The position numbers and the translations under genes are program-made. Shown here piece by piece: positions 43,064-52,126 of a stretch of 64,000 nucleotides of DNA. The notes under the pieces are model-generated. The model worked only from the letters and a program-made list of their open reading frames with translations, searched no databases and had not been told where the DNA came from. Numbering within the stretch: position 1 is the stretch's first letter; every line of letters starts with the position of its first letter. Source of the stretch: Paenibacillus rhizosphaerae (GTDB taxonomy: Bacteria > Bacillota > Bacilli > Paenibacillales > Paenibacillaceae); the NCBI RefSeq assembly GCF_014192015.1, contig NZ_JACHXJ010000002.1:744001-808000 (forward strand). Reading direction: 5' to 3'.

Positions 43064-43849
43064 ATGCCTAAACAAATCAGCAGTTCGCTAACCGTACTAT
43101 CCGTATCGGATGTGGCCAGATCCAGAGCCTATTACCGTGACGTTCTCGGCTTTGACGTGACGGATTGGTGGGCCCAGCGGGACGGATTGTCCGGGCTTGC
43201 GCTAAAGCTCCATCAATCACCGGATCCGGGCCGGATTTTCCCCAATCCGCCGGAACCCGGCTCCGAACTCGGAATCGATGTCTCGGCTTATGTCGACACT
43301 TGGGCCGCGCTGGACAGCCTGTACGAGGAGTTCCGGTCCAAAGGGGCGGTCATCGCCATGGAGCCGACGATTTACGCGGATGGCGGCCCGTGGAAGGAGT
43401 TTGTGGTCGAGGATCCGGACGGATATCACCTGGCGTTCGGCGGCGTGGACGGCAGCCGTGCCCACTGCAGCATCGACCCTCATATCCGATCCGTTTTTGT
43501 ATGGGTGAGGGACCTTAACCGCGCGGTGGAGCGTTATGCGAAGCTGCTGGGTCTTGAGGTTCGGGGACAGGACCGTTACGATCATCTTCATGTATTTCGT
43601 CTCGACAATGGTTCGGAGATGATACTGGATTCCAACGGTATGGAAGATGCCCCGGTTCCCGATAAGGGTCCTGTTCTTTTTAAACTGAGTACATATGACA
43701 TCGATCAAGCTGCAAAGGAAGCGCAGGAGATCGGATTCGACATCGTATACGGCATCCAGCGGCTTCCGCAGGTATCCTTCTTCAATATCAGGGACGTGGA
43801 CGGCAACACCATCATGATTTGCCAAGATCATACAGGGGTGGGGTCATGA
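43064..43849 (+). CDS. Double VOC-domain protein
   Basis: A 261-residue protein with two VOC domains: about 7-127 (SLTVLSVSDVARSRAYYRDVLGFDV to FVVEDPDGYHLAFGG) and about 140-255 (IRSVFVWVRDLNRAVERYAKLLGLEV to FFNIRDVDGNTIMICQ). GAGGACAATGAGGAC precedes ATG 43064. Its TGA overlaps the ATG of the GyrI-like gene in an ATGA junction, showing translational coupling and likely joint function. The ligand is unknown. Confidence 0.88.
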   Translation: MPKQISSSLTVLSVSDVARSRAYYRDVLGFDVTDWWAQRDGLSGLALKLHQSPDPGRIFPNPPEPGSELGIDVSAYVDTWAALDSLYEEFRSKGAVIAMEPTIYADGGPWKEFVVEDPDGYHLAFGGVDGSRAHCSIDPHIRSVFVWVRDLNRAVERYAKLLGLEVRGQDRYDHLHVFRLDNGSEMILDSNGMEDAPVPDKGPVLFKLSTYDIDQAAKEAQEIGFDIVYGIQRLPQVSFFNIRDVDGNTIMICQDHTGVGS

Positions 43850-45351
43850 ACGTAGAAATCGTGGAAAGGCCGGAGATGAAAGCGGCCGTGCTGCAAATTC
43901 CGAGGGACGGACGCCTCGTTCGGAATGCCTGGGCCAAAGTGGCTCTATGGCTTGAGCATCACCCTGCGGTTGCGGATCGTGAGCATGGGTACGTATTTAT
44001 TCCGGAGTGGCAGTGGTCAACGGAAGTGACCACGTTATGGGTTGGCATGGTGGTAGACCATTTCGACGGACTGCCTGCGGAACTGGAGCAAATCAGCATT
44101 CCGGCGAAACGCTTTGCCAAGCTAACCGTCCGTGGGAATCGGACACATATGGAAGAAGCGTACGGCGCGTTGTTCGGATGGTTTGAGCAAGGGCCGTATA
44201 AGAGGGATGTCCGGGATGGCTCAATTGGCTATGAAATGAACCGGCTTCAACCGGTAAATCCCTTTGAGATTCCAGCCGATGACATCGACGACTTTGATTA
44301 TGATATTTATGCGCCGATCAAGGACGAAGCAGCATTTGTGGCATCGGACCGATTCCCCGGTGTCATCCATGTTGAGGTACGACGGGGTCAACCCCGGCGA
44401 GTGATCGGGATGGAGACGTTTATAGACCAGAAAAAGAGTAAGGCAGCGTACGCCATTCCGAAGTTTTGGGCCGGCTTCATGCCAAGGATCGGTGAGATCG
44501 CCGAAATGAAGGCGCCGTCTGCCACGATCGGACTGTATCAATATGAGCCGCCGTTTGGCCCGCAGCAAAACTTCCGGTATATTGCCGGAGTGGAGATCGA
44601 AGCGGAATCGCAGGCCGTTGTTCCCGATGGGATGATAGAGGTAACGGTTCCGGGGGATGACTGCTTGGTCATAACCTATCGCGGGAATGCCGCCGGGTTC
44701 GGTCAGGTGTGGGATTATTTCCATGGTTTTTGGTCCCCGCAGCAAAAGGAATATGATGCGGTCGATGATTATGAATTTGAGCGTCATGATGAACGCTTCC
44801 TTGGCGCGGATGATGCGAATTCCGTATTCGAGATGCACTTTCCCGTTCGCAAACGTCTCGCCGATCGGCGTTTGACGGACAAAATCGTCGTGGATGAGAA
44901 AGGCGGCCATGTCCTGCAGGATCTTCGGGGAGAAAGCATCCGGATGGTGAGCTTTCAAGATGCACGGCTGCATGGCATCGATTCGCGCAATGCCAAACTT
45001 ACGCATGTGAATTTTGTAGGGGCCGACTGGCAGCATGTCTATTTCTCGAACGTTCATGTAGACGAAATCCAAATGGGAGGCACGATTTTTGAGCATATCC
45101 GGCGTCCCGATGCGGCCGAAAGCCGCTTGGAAGGGGAACCTGGAACCGATGGCTGGATCAACGTGGAACCGGTGACATTTCGGGATAGCGACCTCAGCAC
45201 GGCCCGGTTTGAGGGCTGTAATTTATGCGGTGTGAACATCAGAGACTGCCAGCTCGATGGCATGACCATCGATGGTGTTCCGGTGAAGCTGCTCCTGGAG
45301 ACTTATGCAAAGCACAAGAGTCAACAGCTTCCGCAAAAAGAAGAGGTATAA
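43846..45351 (+). CDS. Two GyrI-like domains fused to a pentapeptide-like repeat tail
   Basis: A 501-residue protein. Residues about 1-155 and 160-330 each look like a GyrI/SOUL-type effector-binding domain (MNVEIVERPEMKAAVLQIP, then FPGVIHVEVRRGQPRRVIGMET and the AIPKFWAGFMPRI segment). From about 370 to 490 the sequence reads as pentapeptide-like beta-helix coils: SFQDARLHGIDSRNAKLTHVNFVGADW, and later FRDSDLSTARFEGCNLCGVNIRDCQLDGMTI. I know of no standard protein with this order. GyrI-like domains bind hydrophobic drugs, and some pentapeptide proteins protect gyrase. The ATGA overlap with a VOC gene suggests a common small-molecule role. This is an inference. Confidence 0.72.
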   Translation: MNVEIVERPEMKAAVLQIPRDGRLVRNAWAKVALWLEHHPAVADREHGYVFIPEWQWSTEVTTLWVGMVVDHFDGLPAELEQISIPAKRFAKLTVRGNRTHMEEAYGALFGWFEQGPYKRDVRDGSIGYEMNRLQPVNPFEIPADDIDDFDYDIYAPIKDEAAFVASDRFPGVIHVEVRRGQPRRVIGMETFIDQKKSKAAYAIPKFWAGFMPRIGEIAEMKAPSATIGLYQYEPPFGPQQNFRYIAGVEIEAESQAVVPDGMIEVTVPGDDCLVITYRGNAAGFGQVWDYFHGFWSPQQKEYDAVDDYEFERHDERFLGADDANSVFEMHFPVRKRLADRRLTDKIVVDEKGGHVLQDLRGESIRMVSFQDARLHGIDSRNAKLTHVNFVGADWQHVYFSNVHVDEIQMGGTIFEHIRRPDAAESRLEGEPGTDGWINVEPVTFRDSDLSTARFEGCNLCGVNIRDCQLDGMTIDGVPVKLLLETYAKHKSQQLPQKEEV

Positions 45352-45435
45352 CGCGAATCCGGTGAATGGACAGGATTACTGGTCACTCTATTTTAACCAA
45401 GTATCGTGATTTCGCGGAAAAGAAGGGGGGCGGAC

Positions 45436-45461
45436 TCCCCCAAGCGTTTGTTTGGGGGAGC
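45436..45461. terminator. GC-rich hairpin after the VOC/GyrI operon
   Basis: CTCCCCCAA and TTGGGGGAG form a 9-base stem with an 8-base loop. There is no T-run, so termination is only probable. Confidence 0.45.
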
Positions 45462-45567
45462 CGCTGTGAATTTTCCTGCTCCTGTCAGCCTGCCCAGAAC
45501 GGCAGGTGATTACCGTAATTCATCCTGGATATTTGATTGCCTCTCACGGATTTCATCGATTCATTCA

Positions 45568-46377
45568 TTAATGCGGGTAGGCGGTGCCGAATTCGATGCC
45601 GCAAGGACCGCCGTCGGGGTTGATATCGAGATCGACCTCACTTCCGTCCCTGCGGAACAACGGCCGATAAAATGAACTGATCTGGGTAGCGGATGCGTTG
45701 GCATAATGGCAAATAAAAGCACGCCGGAAACGATTCTGCGACTTGTTGCGGTAAGACCCGTGGATCAGATTACCGTTGAAGAATAGAACGTCCCCCCGGT
45801 CCATGATAGCCGGCACGGCTTTTCTGTCTTTGGGCGGCTTGACCAGATGAGTCGTAAACGACTCACTGGAATCTGCTTCCTCCGGACATACCAGCGCATA
45901 ATCGCTCGTTTTGGGAACGATGAGCATTCCGCCGTTTTCTTCATCCGCCGGGTCGATTGCCGTCCAGGCCGCAATACAGTTGCCCGGTTCGACCTGCAAG
46001 TAGAAATTGTCCTGATGGAGCGCTTGCCCGCGTGAGCCCGGCGGTTTGTAATAAAACATGCTTTGTGCCGCCAATGCCTCCTCGCCGTACAGATCGGCAA
46101 GCACATCCATCACGGGCTTATGAAGCATATACTTTTTTGCGGTAGGATTGAACCGGTGGGGATGCATGACGCGAGGGTATCGCTTCAGCGGATCAGCCGA
46201 TTCCTGATCGAGCATCGGCTCGAAGTGTCCGGGTACGATGGTGTTGCCGATCTCTTCGAAGGTAGCGTCAATGTCTTTCAATTCTTCCGGCTGAAAAAGC
46301 TCCTTAACGATCAAATAACCTTCCGTTTCAAACATTCGCAGCTGTTCTTCCGTCAAAACTTGCGGATTCACCTGCAT
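45568..46377 (-). CDS. Phytanoyl-CoA dioxygenase (PhyH)-family protein (second copy)
   Basis: A 269-residue Fe(II)/2-oxoglutarate oxygenase, with iron ligands in LHQDNFYLQ (His121, Asp123) and LIHGSYRN (His206) and the following RFRRAFICHY giving the co-substrate arginine. GGGAGGG precedes the start. It is divergent from an AraC regulator across 135 bases. It is a diverged relative of the copy at 39127. The substrate is unknown; sequence alone does not support true phytanoyl-CoA as substrate. Confidence 0.9.
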   Translation of the reverse strand: MQVNPQVLTEEQLRMFETEGYLIVKELFQPEELKDIDATFEEIGNTIVPGHFEPMLDQESADPLKRYPRVMHPHRFNPTAKKYMLHKPVMDVLADLYGEEALAAQSMFYYKPPGSRGQALHQDNFYLQVEPGNCIAAWTAIDPADEENGGMLIVPKTSDYALVCPEEADSSESFTTHLVKPPKDRKAVPAIMDRGDVLFFNGNLIHGSYRNKSQNRFRRAFICHYANASATQISSFYRPLFRRDGSEVDLDINPDGGPCGIEFGTAYPH

Positions 46378-46512
46378 GGGGTGTCCCTCCCTGATTCGTT
46401 ATGGATACTGATTGACAATAGCATACGGCAACTCTATGTTAAGGAGAAGACGGAAACCTGCTATTAAGTCACGGAATCCTGCTATTGTCCGAAATGAGGG
46501 GAGGGTGTTAGT

Positions 46513-47322
46513 GTGTCAGGGTTTGTCCATCAACCAGACGTCCTTGAAGGAACGGGTTCAGCGATATTTGGTGATCATTTTGATAAAGATGACACCTATA
46601 GGCTTCACCGGCCAAACGGGATGCGGGACTGGCTGCTGGTCTATACGCTCAGCGGCGAGGGTTACTTCCTGACTCCCAGCGGAAAGACCGGTTGCGGCTC
46701 CGGGCAGCTTAGCCTGCTCCGTTCAGGCGTGCCGCACGAATACGGGACGGTTCGCGGCTCGTGGTGGAATTTTTTATGGGTCCATTATCCCGGACTCCCG
46801 GAAAACGCTTATCTGCCCGAAGATGATCTCCTGATTGAAACGCTGTCCGAAGATCGCATCAAAGACCGGATCGAGCGGTCGTTTCGCAACGTCCTTCAGG
46901 ATTCGCGCGACAGATCCGTTTTATGGAAGCCTTTGTGTGAGAACGCGATTCGTGAAGTATTGCTCCTGCTTGCGCAGCGGGCGAGGAAAAGGTTTGATCC
47001 CAGAATCGAACAGACGCTGGGCATCCTCTCCAGCCGGATGAAGGAGGAGATCAGGGTTGATCTGCTGGCCCGGGAGGTAGGGCTGTCCCCTTCCCGTCTT
47101 GCTCATTTGTTTAAGGCAGAGACGGGCCGCACCATTTTGCAGCATGTTAATCAAATGCGCATCCGCCAAGCGGCTCTGCTGATGAAGCATTCCGGAAGGC
47201 TGGCCGCTGAAGCCGCCATGGAGGTAGGCTTCGGCAACTACAACCACTTTGCCGACCAATTTCGCAAATATTACGGAGTTACGCCCCGTGAGTACCGCAA
47301 TCAGTCTCCTACTACAGAATAG
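46513..47322 (+). CDS. AraC-family regulator, divergent from PhyH gene
   Basis: A 269-residue regulator with a GTG start about eight bases after GGGGAGGG. The sensor half has LVYTLSGEGYFLTPSG and LLRSGVPHEYGT. The AraC domain has VDLLAREVGLSPSRLAHLFKAETG and AAEAAMEVGFGNYNHFADQFRKYYGVTPREY. It most likely controls the divergent PhyH gene and perhaps the downstream serine hydrolase gene, which starts 153 bases later. Confidence 0.88.
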   Translation: MSGFVHQPDVLEGTGSAIFGDHFDKDDTYRLHRPNGMRDWLLVYTLSGEGYFLTPSGKTGCGSGQLSLLRSGVPHEYGTVRGSWWNFLWVHYPGLPENAYLPEDDLLIETLSEDRIKDRIERSFRNVLQDSRDRSVLWKPLCENAIREVLLLLAQRARKRFDPRIEQTLGILSSRMKEEIRVDLLAREVGLSPSRLAHLFKAETGRTILQHVNQMRIRQAALLMKHSGRLAAEAAMEVGFGNYNHFADQFRKYYGVTPREYRNQSPTTE

Positions 47323-47475
47323 AGCCCTTAAGCAGAGGAACTGTGGTTGAACCGGGCAGCGAAATAGTAGTATATATGAACGAGATAGGCGCCCGCAAGC
47401 CGGTGTTCTTGACCCAGCAGGGGAGGCGGCATGATGACCGATTTGGGCGCGACAACTGTTGAGAGGGGAATGGTT

Positions 47476-48630
47476 ATGAGCAGTTTCGAACGATTGACAC
47501 CGCTGTTCAAAAGGTATATGGAACAGGGAGGACCGGCCGGATGCGCTTGTTTGGTGATGCGCAGCGGTGAAACGGTCTATGATGAAAAATTCGGATATGC
47601 GAATGTGGAAACGAAGCAGCTTATTCAATCGGATACCATTTACCGCATGTATTCCATGACGAAAGTCATCACCTGCGCAGCAGCTCTCCAGCTGTATGAA
47701 CGCGGACTGTACCTGCTTGATGATCCGCTGGACGAATATTTGCCCGAGTTCAGGAACCCGTCGGTATTTCGTCAAGATGAGAGCGGTAACATCGTGGCGA
47801 GCCCTGCGGCGGGTCCGATCCGCATCAGGGATCTCTTTACGATGACGTCCGGTCTCACCTATGGCGGCAGCGGATCGGAAACGGAGCGGTTAACAGGCCC
47901 GATATACCAAAAAGCGTCGACGTCGATGGACGTGCGTGCCTTTACGCGCGCGTTGGCGGAAGTTCCTCTCGCCTTTGATCCCGGGACGCGCTGGCAGTAC
48001 GGTTTGAGCCATGATGTGCTCGGAGCGCTGATTGAAGTGCTGTCCGGACAGACGTTCGAGCAATACTTGAAGCGGGAAATATTCGACCCACTGGGTATGA
48101 AGGGTACCTCTTTCCGGATCGGGGAAGACAAGCGTGATCGTCTTGCCGTGATGTACAATCTCGCGGAAGACGGAACGCTAACGCCTAACAACTCGCTCGA
48201 AACCCCTTATCAACCGGAATGCAGGTACGAGAGCGGTGGGGGCGGGCTGTTGTCAACGATCGGCGATTATGCCCGTTTCGCCCAGGCTCTCGTCCGTGGC
48301 GGGGAATTGGACGGCTATCGGCTGCTGAGTCCAAAAACCGTTCAATTGATGGCGAGGGATCATTTAACCCCGCATCAGAAGAACGATTACAACTGGGGAC
48401 ATTTAAACGGATACGGTTACGGGCTTGGCGTTCGGGTAATGATCGATCCGGCGGCGGGCGGCACCGGAAGCTCGATCGGGGAATACGGCTGGGCTGGTAT
48501 GGCCGGTTCCTGGGTCATGATCGACCCGCAGGAAGAGCTGACCCTCGTGTATATGCAGCAAATGCTGCCGAGCCGCGAGCCTTATATTGCGAACCGGATC
48601 CGTAACGTCGTCTACGGAGCGCTGGATTAA
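47476..48630 (+). CDS. Serine hydrolase of the beta-lactamase family
   Basis: A 384-residue protein with the SMTK motif (Ser60, Lys63) and a second motif tyrosine in RWQYGLSHDVLG. The C-terminal GLGVRVMIDP and YGWAGMAGSWVMIDP segments are typical of the esterase/D-peptidase group EstB. GAGAGGGG is seven bases before ATG 47476. An upstream ATG at 47431 with its own GGGGAGG site is a real alternative that adds 15 residues. It lacks a signal peptide. The substrate is unknown. Confidence 0.88.
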   Translation: MSSFERLTPLFKRYMEQGGPAGCACLVMRSGETVYDEKFGYANVETKQLIQSDTIYRMYSMTKVITCAAALQLYERGLYLLDDPLDEYLPEFRNPSVFRQDESGNIVASPAAGPIRIRDLFTMTSGLTYGGSGSETERLTGPIYQKASTSMDVRAFTRALAEVPLAFDPGTRWQYGLSHDVLGALIEVLSGQTFEQYLKREIFDPLGMKGTSFRIGEDKRDRLAVMYNLAEDGTLTPNNSLETPYQPECRYESGGGGLLSTIGDYARFAQALVRGGELDGYRLLSPKTVQLMARDHLTPHQKNDYNWGHLNGYGYGLGVRVMIDPAAGGTGSSIGEYGWAGMAGSWVMIDPQEELTLVYMQQMLPSREPYIANRIRNVVYGALD

Positions 48631-48673
48631 ACAACACAGAGAAACGATTTCGGCCTTTTTTATATCTTTATTT

Positions 48674-48709
48674 ACGGCTTACGTCATCCACTTGGCGCAA
48701 GCCGTTTTT
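48674..48709 (+). terminator. Terminator after the serine hydrolase gene
   Basis: ACGGCTT and AAGCCGT arms are followed by TTTTAA. The loop is long. Confidence 0.6.
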
Positions 48710-48868
48710 AATTCCGGGGATGGCATAGCAGGTACCCCAAATTAGTCTAAATGTACTTGCCTATTGGTCGGTTTGGCAGGGGGCGATCCAGCCCTTTTGC
48801 CGCTTGTTGGAGGGAAGATCGCCTCCCATAATGGAAACGGGTCCCAATTCTGACAAGGAGCTGATGAT

Positions 48869-50053
48869 ATGATGATGACGATAACAAAACGGTCCAATAA
48901 ACCGTCGAATGTCCGAAAATGGCTGTTTGGAGCAGCTGTTGGCCTATGGGGCATGTTCGCCGGCAACAGTGTTTTTGCGGAGCCGTCCGCCCTGAAACCT
49001 CCGGAAATGCTTTCTTATTCAGACTTAGATGTTAGTGCTGGTGACATATTTGAACACGGGGCGAACCGGATATCGTATGCCGGAATTCAAGGGGATCAAG
49101 TTGTCGTCCACTCTATCGGCGTTTATGGCCAAATCAAGAAGGAGATCAGCTTTCCCAAACAGGAGCTAGAGTATGTCGCTGAGTTCCATCACACCCAGGA
49201 TCAGGGGTATATCGCTGGAGGTGGATCACAGATTTTGAAGGTGGACGAAAAAGGACAAAAAGAGTGGGGTTATACCCTAGCGAAGGCGGACAGTTACATC
49301 GTTTCGGTGGATCAACTGAAAAACGGAAAGTATGCGGCTGCAATAAATACACCTGGCAGCACTTCTAATAGCCATGTACTCCATTGGATCCTATTTTCCG
49401 AAACAGGGAAGGCCTTGCATGAAGGGGATCTGGAAGGAGTGGCCTTCGACCGGATTCATTCCTTGCAGCACACGTCGGATGGAGGGTTTGTCGTATCCGG
49501 CATTGAGTATCAGGACGGGGGAAAAGGGCAGGTAGTGCTGGCCAAATTCGCCCCTTCGGGTCAAGTCAAGTGGAAGCAATCGATCGCAGTGGCTGAAGAT
49601 TCCCAGAACGTTGACGTTTTGTCGCTCGCGGAAGCACATGACGGCAGTATCGTAACCGCCGGCTATTATAACCATCCGAACCCGAACGATCCGATCCGGT
49701 ATTTGACCACAGGCTATGCGCTGTCGGTGGATCGCAGCGGCAAGCTCCAGTGGACAAACATCCTTGATGCGGCGTTTGACCGCAGCATGGTGAACGATAT
49801 CCAGCCTGCATCAGACGGCGGATTTATCGCGACGGGTAAAGTAAATGAGGATTGGCACGGGACGGTATCCCGCCAATCGGTATGGGGAATCGCTCCTGAC
49901 GGGAATACGACTTGGACGAAAGTGATTAACCGTGCCAGCTACAATGCCGGTGAATTCGTACAGCCTTTACAGAACGGGCAAACGCTGCTCATCGGCACTG
50001 CGGACGGAGCTTACAAGCTAATAAAGCTTGGCGCCGCCGTTGGTCAGAACTAA
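48869..50053 (+). CDS. Secreted beta-propeller-like protein of unknown function
   Basis: A 394-residue protein with a Sec signal peptide ending near NSVFA/EPS. The mature part has repeated units of the type DGGFVVSGIEYQDGGKGQVVLAKFAPSGQVKWKQSI, DGSIVTAGYY and DGGFIATGKVNEDWHGT, about 50 residues apart, as in bacterial propeller proteins that carry DGG-G motifs. No catalytic motif was recognised. It is a single gene between terminators. It could bind a ligand or the envelope outside the cell. Confidence 0.75.
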   Translation: MMMTITKRSNKPSNVRKWLFGAAVGLWGMFAGNSVFAEPSALKPPEMLSYSDLDVSAGDIFEHGANRISYAGIQGDQVVVHSIGVYGQIKKEISFPKQELEYVAEFHHTQDQGYIAGGGSQILKVDEKGQKEWGYTLAKADSYIVSVDQLKNGKYAAAINTPGSTSNSHVLHWILFSETGKALHEGDLEGVAFDRIHSLQHTSDGGFVVSGIEYQDGGKGQVVLAKFAPSGQVKWKQSIAVAEDSQNVDVLSLAEAHDGSIVTAGYYNHPNPNDPIRYLTTGYALSVDRSGKLQWTNILDAAFDRSMVNDIQPASDGGFIATGKVNEDWHGTVSRQSVWGIAPDGNTTWTKVINRASYNAGEFVQPLQNGQTLLIGTADGAYKLIKLGAAVGQN

Positions 50054-50104
50054 TGAAGTCCGTTGAAGTGTGATGATTGTACGAAAAAAATGATCGAACA
50101 AACT

Positions 50105-50142
50105 GCCCATCCAAGGCGATATTGACGCCTAATGGGCTTTTT
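50105..50142 (+). terminator. Terminator after the secreted protein gene
   Basis: GCCCAT and ATGGGC outer arms with inner AGGCG/CGCCT pairing are followed by TTTTT. The remaining 200 bases to the next gene hold only an ACTCGAAA/TTTCGAGT dyad around a T-rich loop (50229-50256). Confidence 0.75.
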
Positions 50143-50360
50143 GCTGATGCGGACTCCATCTGCTTAGTTGGAGCGCTCACTTCCCATCCAGATGTCCACG
50201 GACAGCGGATCCATGTGTCTTTCGCATGACTCGAAAGTTTTTTCTTTTTTTCGAGTATGCTACACTTGAACAAAGGCACTGAGCGAGCGGCAAATCGCTC
50301 CTGTCCACTACAGACGCACTACTAGCGGCGTAAATTGAATGAGAAGGGAGCTTTTGTTCG

Positions 50361-50765
50361 ATGGAAATATCCGATTTTCTGTTCCCCAAAGACAAGGTGG
50401 CTTACATCCATTCTTCTTCCACGATGCAGGAGGCTATGGACAAGCTGGAGCAAAGCCAGTATTCGGCGATCCCCGTCATCGATGACGAGGGAAAGTACGC
50501 AGGCACGCTGGCCGAAGGGGATCTATTATGGAAAATGAAGAGTACCCCCGGGCTGAGCTTTCAAAATTTGGATACCGTCCAGGTCCATGAAATTAAGCGT
50601 CGGATTAAAAATGAATGCGTTTCAATCAAAGCGCATCTGGAAGATATGCTGGAATTGGCCGCCGACCAAAACTTTGTTCCCGTTGTGGATGAAAACCAGA
50701 TCTTTATCGGCATCATCCGCCGGAAGGTCATTATAGAGTATTACACGAGCAATATTAGTGATTGA
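50361..50765 (+). CDS. CBS-domain protein, DarB/CbpB-like
   Basis: A 134-residue protein of two CBS motifs: residues about 8-60 (KVAYIHSSSTMQEAMDKLEQSQYSAIPVIDDEGKYAGTLAEGDLL) and 78-128 (ECVSIKAHLEDMLELAADQNFVPVVDENQIFIGIIRRKVII). Size and layout resemble Bacillus subtilis DarB (YkuL/CbpB), a c-di-AMP-binding protein that regulates the stringent response, but CBS pairs also bind AMP or ATP and the match is from memory. AAGGGAG precedes the ATG. It is 36 bases upstream of a kinase-like gene and probably co-transcribed. Confidence 0.82.
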   Translation: MEISDFLFPKDKVAYIHSSSTMQEAMDKLEQSQYSAIPVIDDEGKYAGTLAEGDLLWKMKSTPGLSFQNLDTVQVHEIKRRIKNECVSIKAHLEDMLELAADQNFVPVVDENQIFIGIIRRKVIIEYYTSNISD

Positions 50766-50801
50766 TCATACGGTCAGATCAAGACTGACACACCGGGTGA
50801 G

Positions 50802-51779
50802 ATGAATCGAATGTACAAATTCACAACCGTCCTGAGCATGTATTACGGCTTGGAGCAGGTAGAAGTTTTCCCGCAGAAGGGCGGATGGGCCGCGCTCGCC
50901 TATAAGGTGACGGATACGGAAAGCCGCCGCTCATACTTCCTGAAGGTATATGAAAAAGACAGGGCATCCACGCCCAAATGGACCGCCCGGATCGATCAAT
51001 ATGTACCCGTCACGAGTTGGCTTGAGCGATCTACAGGGCTGCAAGGGAAAATGCCTGTTCCGATCATGACAACCCAGGGCTATTATCGGTGTGAGGATGA
51101 TTATGGCATCTATCTCCTCTATGACTATATTGATGGTGAGACCATTGGGGACAAACCGCTAACACCGGAACAAATTTGCCAGCTCTCGGCAATCGTGGCC
51201 GAACTGCATGGCTGCGGTAAAGAGATCCCTGTTCAATCCGGAAATATCGTGGAAAATTTCGAGCTGCCGTTTGCATTAAGCCTGAAGGATATCCTGACGG
51301 CTAGGGGAACCGATCTTCCAGGCGATATGAAGGATCTGCTGGGGCCATACAATAAAGCGTTAAACCGGATGATCTTCAAAGCCGATGAATTATCAGCCAT
51401 GCTAAAACAGAGCAGCCTTCCGCTCGCGCTGTGCCATACGGATATCCATCCTTGGAATTTCATGCAGCCTCAAGGCCGCCCTCAACTGATGCTGATTGAC
51501 TGGGAGGGCCTAAAGCTGGCTCCTGTGGAAGCTGACCTGATGTTTGTGGTAGACCAGCCCTACTTCAAACAATTTATGCACATTTATCGGCAGTTTCATC
51601 CCGATTTTACGCTGAATGGCAAGTCGTTATTGTTCTACCAAATCAGACGGAAGCTGGAGGATGTATGGGAGTTTATTGAACAGCTGTTATTTGACCGTCA
51701 ATCGCCGTCAGAACGATCATCGACCCATCAGAGCTTAGAGAAGGAATTGCTGGGAATAAAATCATCATACGATTATTGA
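50802..51779 (+). CDS. Aminoglycoside phosphotransferase-family (APH) kinase-like protein
   Basis: A 325-residue protein-kinase-fold enzyme. The catalytic loop LCHTDIHPWNFM and metal motif LMLIDWEGLKLAPVEADL are clear. The N-lobe has YFLKVYEKD with the lysine. ATG 50802 follows GGGTGAG; a second ATG at 50811 is possible. Relatives include antibiotic kinases and metabolic kinases, so resistance is not implied. It follows the CBS gene and ends at a strong hairpin. Confidence 0.85.
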   Translation: MNRMYKFTTVLSMYYGLEQVEVFPQKGGWAALAYKVTDTESRRSYFLKVYEKDRASTPKWTARIDQYVPVTSWLERSTGLQGKMPVPIMTTQGYYRCEDDYGIYLLYDYIDGETIGDKPLTPEQICQLSAIVAELHGCGKEIPVQSGNIVENFELPFALSLKDILTARGTDLPGDMKDLLGPYNKALNRMIFKADELSAMLKQSSLPLALCHTDIHPWNFMQPQGRPQLMLIDWEGLKLAPVEADLMFVVDQPYFKQFMHIYRQFHPDFTLNGKSLLFYQIRRKLEDVWEFIEQLLFDRQSPSERSSTHQSLEKELLGIKSSYDY

Positions 51780-51818
51780 AATTGATCTTGGGTGTATATA
51801 ATACTCATATGTTAGCTG

Positions 51819-51854
51819 AAAAGAGGAGGGAGCCGTTTGGCTTCCTCCTCTTTT
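51819..51854. terminator. Strong bidirectional terminator
   Basis: AAAAGAGGAGG and CCTCCTCTTTT form the stem with a GTTT loop and inner AGCC/GGCT pairing. It separates the convergent kinase-like gene and the 87-residue gene. Confidence 0.85.
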
Positions 51855-51862
51855 ATTAAAGA

Positions 51863-52126
51863 TTAATGGCGCTGCAGCAGAAGGTACCCGCTGATATCGG
51901 AAGTCTTTTTACGGAATACCACTTTAAATCCTACATCATGATCCTGTAAGCAAGCCAACGCAGTGCTGAGCAGTGCATTAGGTCTTAAGTCAGGTCTGCA
52001 GGGAGCGGCGCTGCCGATGACACGAGCAGCGACGATTCTGCGTGCAGAACCGGGAACCAGCGGGTTTCTGGACCAGCTGATCAGTACAAGGTCCGGCTGA
52101 CGGACAGCCTTCGCACGACGGGACAT
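51863..52126 (-). CDS. Hypothetical basic 87-residue protein
   Basis: A small basic protein (MSRRAKAVRQPDLVLISWSRN start). AGAGGTGAG is six bases upstream of the ATG and a terminator is placed just after the stop, both of which support a real gene. The composition is arginine- and leucine-rich with two central cysteine-containing turns (SAAPCRPDLRPN, LACLQDHD). It has no signal peptide or membrane segment. I do not recognise a family. Confidence 0.55.
   Translation of the reverse strand: MSRRAKAVRQPDLVLISWSRNPLVPGSARRIVAARVIGSAAPCRPDLRPNALLSTALACLQDHDVGFKVVFRKKTSDISGYLLLQRH

Noticed and set aside
50802..51779. Possible aminoglycoside resistance gene
   Set aside because: The APH fold is common to many metabolic kinases. 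Nothing in the sequence or context points to an antibiotic substrate.
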